From: UBA8389 sp964472175
Lineage (GTDB): Bacteria > Bacteroidota > Bacteroidia > Bacteroidales > UBA1402
NCBI GenBank assembly: GCA_964472175.1
Contig: CAYYJF010000030.1
Coordinates: forward strand, 1 to 22,326
Length of the DNA stretch: 22,326 nucleotides
Reading direction: 5' to 3'
Both the position numbers and the translations under genes were made by a program. The notes under the pieces were generated by a model. The model did not search any database and was not told the origin of the DNA. It saw only the letters and a list, made by a program, of their open reading frames with translations. Positions 21,379 to 22,326 of the stretch are shown here, in pieces (position 1 is the stretch's first letter; the number at the start of each line of letters is the position of its first letter).

Positions 21379-22326
21379 ATGTTAGAACGCATCATCATCC
21401 TAGACTTCGGTTCTCAAACCACCCAATTAATCGCCAGACGCATTCGCGAACTCAATACTTATTGCGAAATTGTACCCTATAACAAATTTCCATATGACCA
21501 TGCTGAGAACGTAAAGGGGGTTATTCTTTCGGGCAGTCCGTTTTCCGTATATGATGTCTCCGCATTCAAAATGGATGTACAAACGCTCAGAAAAAAATAT
21601 CCGGTTCTTGGCATCTGTTACGGCGCTCAAATGATTGCGCAGTCCGCTGGGGGCAAGGTTGAACCGGCGGGTTCAAGAGAATATGGCCGGGCCAATCTGG
21701 AAAAATTTCAAACAGAGAGTCCTCTGTTGAAAGGTCTATCTGACAACAGTCAAATATGGATGTCTCACGGCGACACCATCACCAACATTCCTCAAGGTTT
21801 TGAGGTCATCGCTTCTACCAGAGATGTTGCCATAGCCGCATACCACATCCAGGGAGAAAACACCTTTGGCGTACAATTTCATCCGGAAGTGTTTCACACC
21901 CTGGAAGGCAGCACCATTCTGGATAATTTCCTGAACATTTGTCAATGTTCAAAAGACTGGTCTGCAGCCTCTTTCATCGAAACAACGGTCAAAGAACTAA
22001 AAGCACAACTGGGCAATGACAAAGTAGTTTTGGGTTTGTCCGGAGGGGTGGATTCTTCGGTTGCTGCTGTATTATTAAACAAGGCCATCGGGAAAAATCT
22101 AACCTGCATTTTTGTCGATCACGGACTGTTGCGTAAAAATGAATTTGAGCATGTCATGAACGATTATGCACATCTGGGGCTGAATGTCATCGGTGTCAAT
22201 GCAAAAGATCGTTTCTACAAAGAGCTTGCAGGCGTCACAGACCCAGAAAAAAAACGCAAAATCATCGGCAAAGGTTTCATCGATGTTTTCGATGAAGAAG
22301 CACACAAAATAGAAGACGTCAAATGG
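21379..22326 (+). CDS. guaA: GMP synthase (glutamine-hydrolysing), truncated by the window end
   Basis: GuaA aminates XMP to GMP using glutamine and ATP. The first 316 residues are visible and the frame stays open to the last base. The amidotransferase domain (about 1-190) has the triad Cys80 (GICYGAQM), His168 and Glu170 (QFHPEV). The ATP-pyrophosphatase domain follows with the P-loop SGGVDSS (221-227) and the CIFVDHGLLRKNE segment. Full-length GuaA is about 510-520 residues, so the rest of the synthetase domain and the dimerisation domain lie outside. ATG 21379 (MLERIIILDFGSQ) matches family starts, and a -7 box lies just upstream. Confidence 0.96.
   Translation, partial: MLERIIILDFGSQTTQLIARRIRELNTYCEIVPYNKFPYDHAENVKGVILSGSPFSVYDVSAFKMDVQTLRKKYPVLGICYGAQMIAQSAGGKVEPAGSREYGRANLEKFQTESPLLKGLSDNSQIWMSHGDTITNIPQGFEVIASTRDVAIAAYHIQGENTFGVQFHPEVFHTLEGSTILDNFLNICQCSKDWSAASFIETTVKELKAQLGNDKVVLGLSGGVDSSVAAVLLNKAIGKNLTCIFVDHGLLRKNEFEHVMNDYAHLGLNVIGVNAKDRFYKELAGVTDPEKKRKIIGKGFIDVFDEEAHKIEDVKW

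Noticed and set aside
1..22326. Mobile elements, CRISPR arrays, toxin-antitoxin or defence genes, tRNA and rRNA
   Set aside because: I found no transposase, integrase, spaced repeat array, nuclease cassette or RNA gene; gene content is housekeeping.

Overview
The window reads as a draft-assembly scaffold from a Bacteroidota bacterium, most likely of the order Bacteroidales. Three things support this. Nearly every transcription-unit start carries a TAnnTTTG element, the -7 motif of the Bacteroidota primary sigma factor, in several cases with a TTTG or TTG about 19-20 bases upstream. Shine-Dalgarno sequences are mostly absent. The proteins are of Bacteroidota type: a LytS/LytTR two-component pair, an FN3-like lipoprotein with an acidic lipoprotein-export signal, stand-alone FtsE, and fused HisIE. 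Three runs of exactly 100 N (2755-2854, 4179-4278, 16449-16548) are placeholder gaps, each cutting coding sequence.

Layout. 1-2642 (+): a GT4-like glycosyltransferase with its own promoter and a palindrome over the -7 box, then a secreted type-B carboxylesterase. 2691-3715 (+): a class I/II aminotransferase broken by gap 1. 3739-5832 (+): a promoter, a LytS-like sensor kinase N-terminus, gap 2, a LytTR response regulator, and a secreted CBM9/DOMON-like Met/Gly-rich protein, closed by a strong intrinsic terminator. 5854-7248 (+): a MATE transporter.

7264-16052 (-): a tight ten-gene run in the order purU, hisH, hisA, hisF, hisIE, ftsE, lysC, lysA, a GT2 glycosyltransferase, pgeF. It joins late histidine biosynthesis, one-carbon metabolism, the aspartate-to-lysine/diaminopimelate branch, a division or wall-remodelling ATPase and a peripheral purine enzyme. 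16206-16448 (+): a promoter and the start of a Crp/Fnr-family regulator, cut by gap 3. 16549-17465 (-): miaA, near-complete, divergent from ade (adenine deaminase, +, 17521-19176). 19217-21296 (-): gap (GAPDH) with its terminator, a possible 28-residue small lipoprotein, and an FN3-like surface lipoprotein, separated by a bidirectional terminator. 21379 to the edge (+): guaA, truncated by the window end.

Functionally the region is mostly housekeeping: histidine, lysine/DAP, purine and folate metabolism, tRNA modification and glycolysis. I saw no phage, transposon, CRISPR, toxin-antitoxin or defence signature, and no tRNA or rRNA. I found no convincing undescribed system. The items most worth a second look are the LytTR operon with its Met-rich secreted protein, the terminator-like hairpin lying between a -7 box and the MATE start, the 28-codon lipoprotein ORF, and the palindromes at the glycosyltransferase and Crp-family promoters. 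The apparent kinase/regulator fusion across gap 2 is an assembly artefact.
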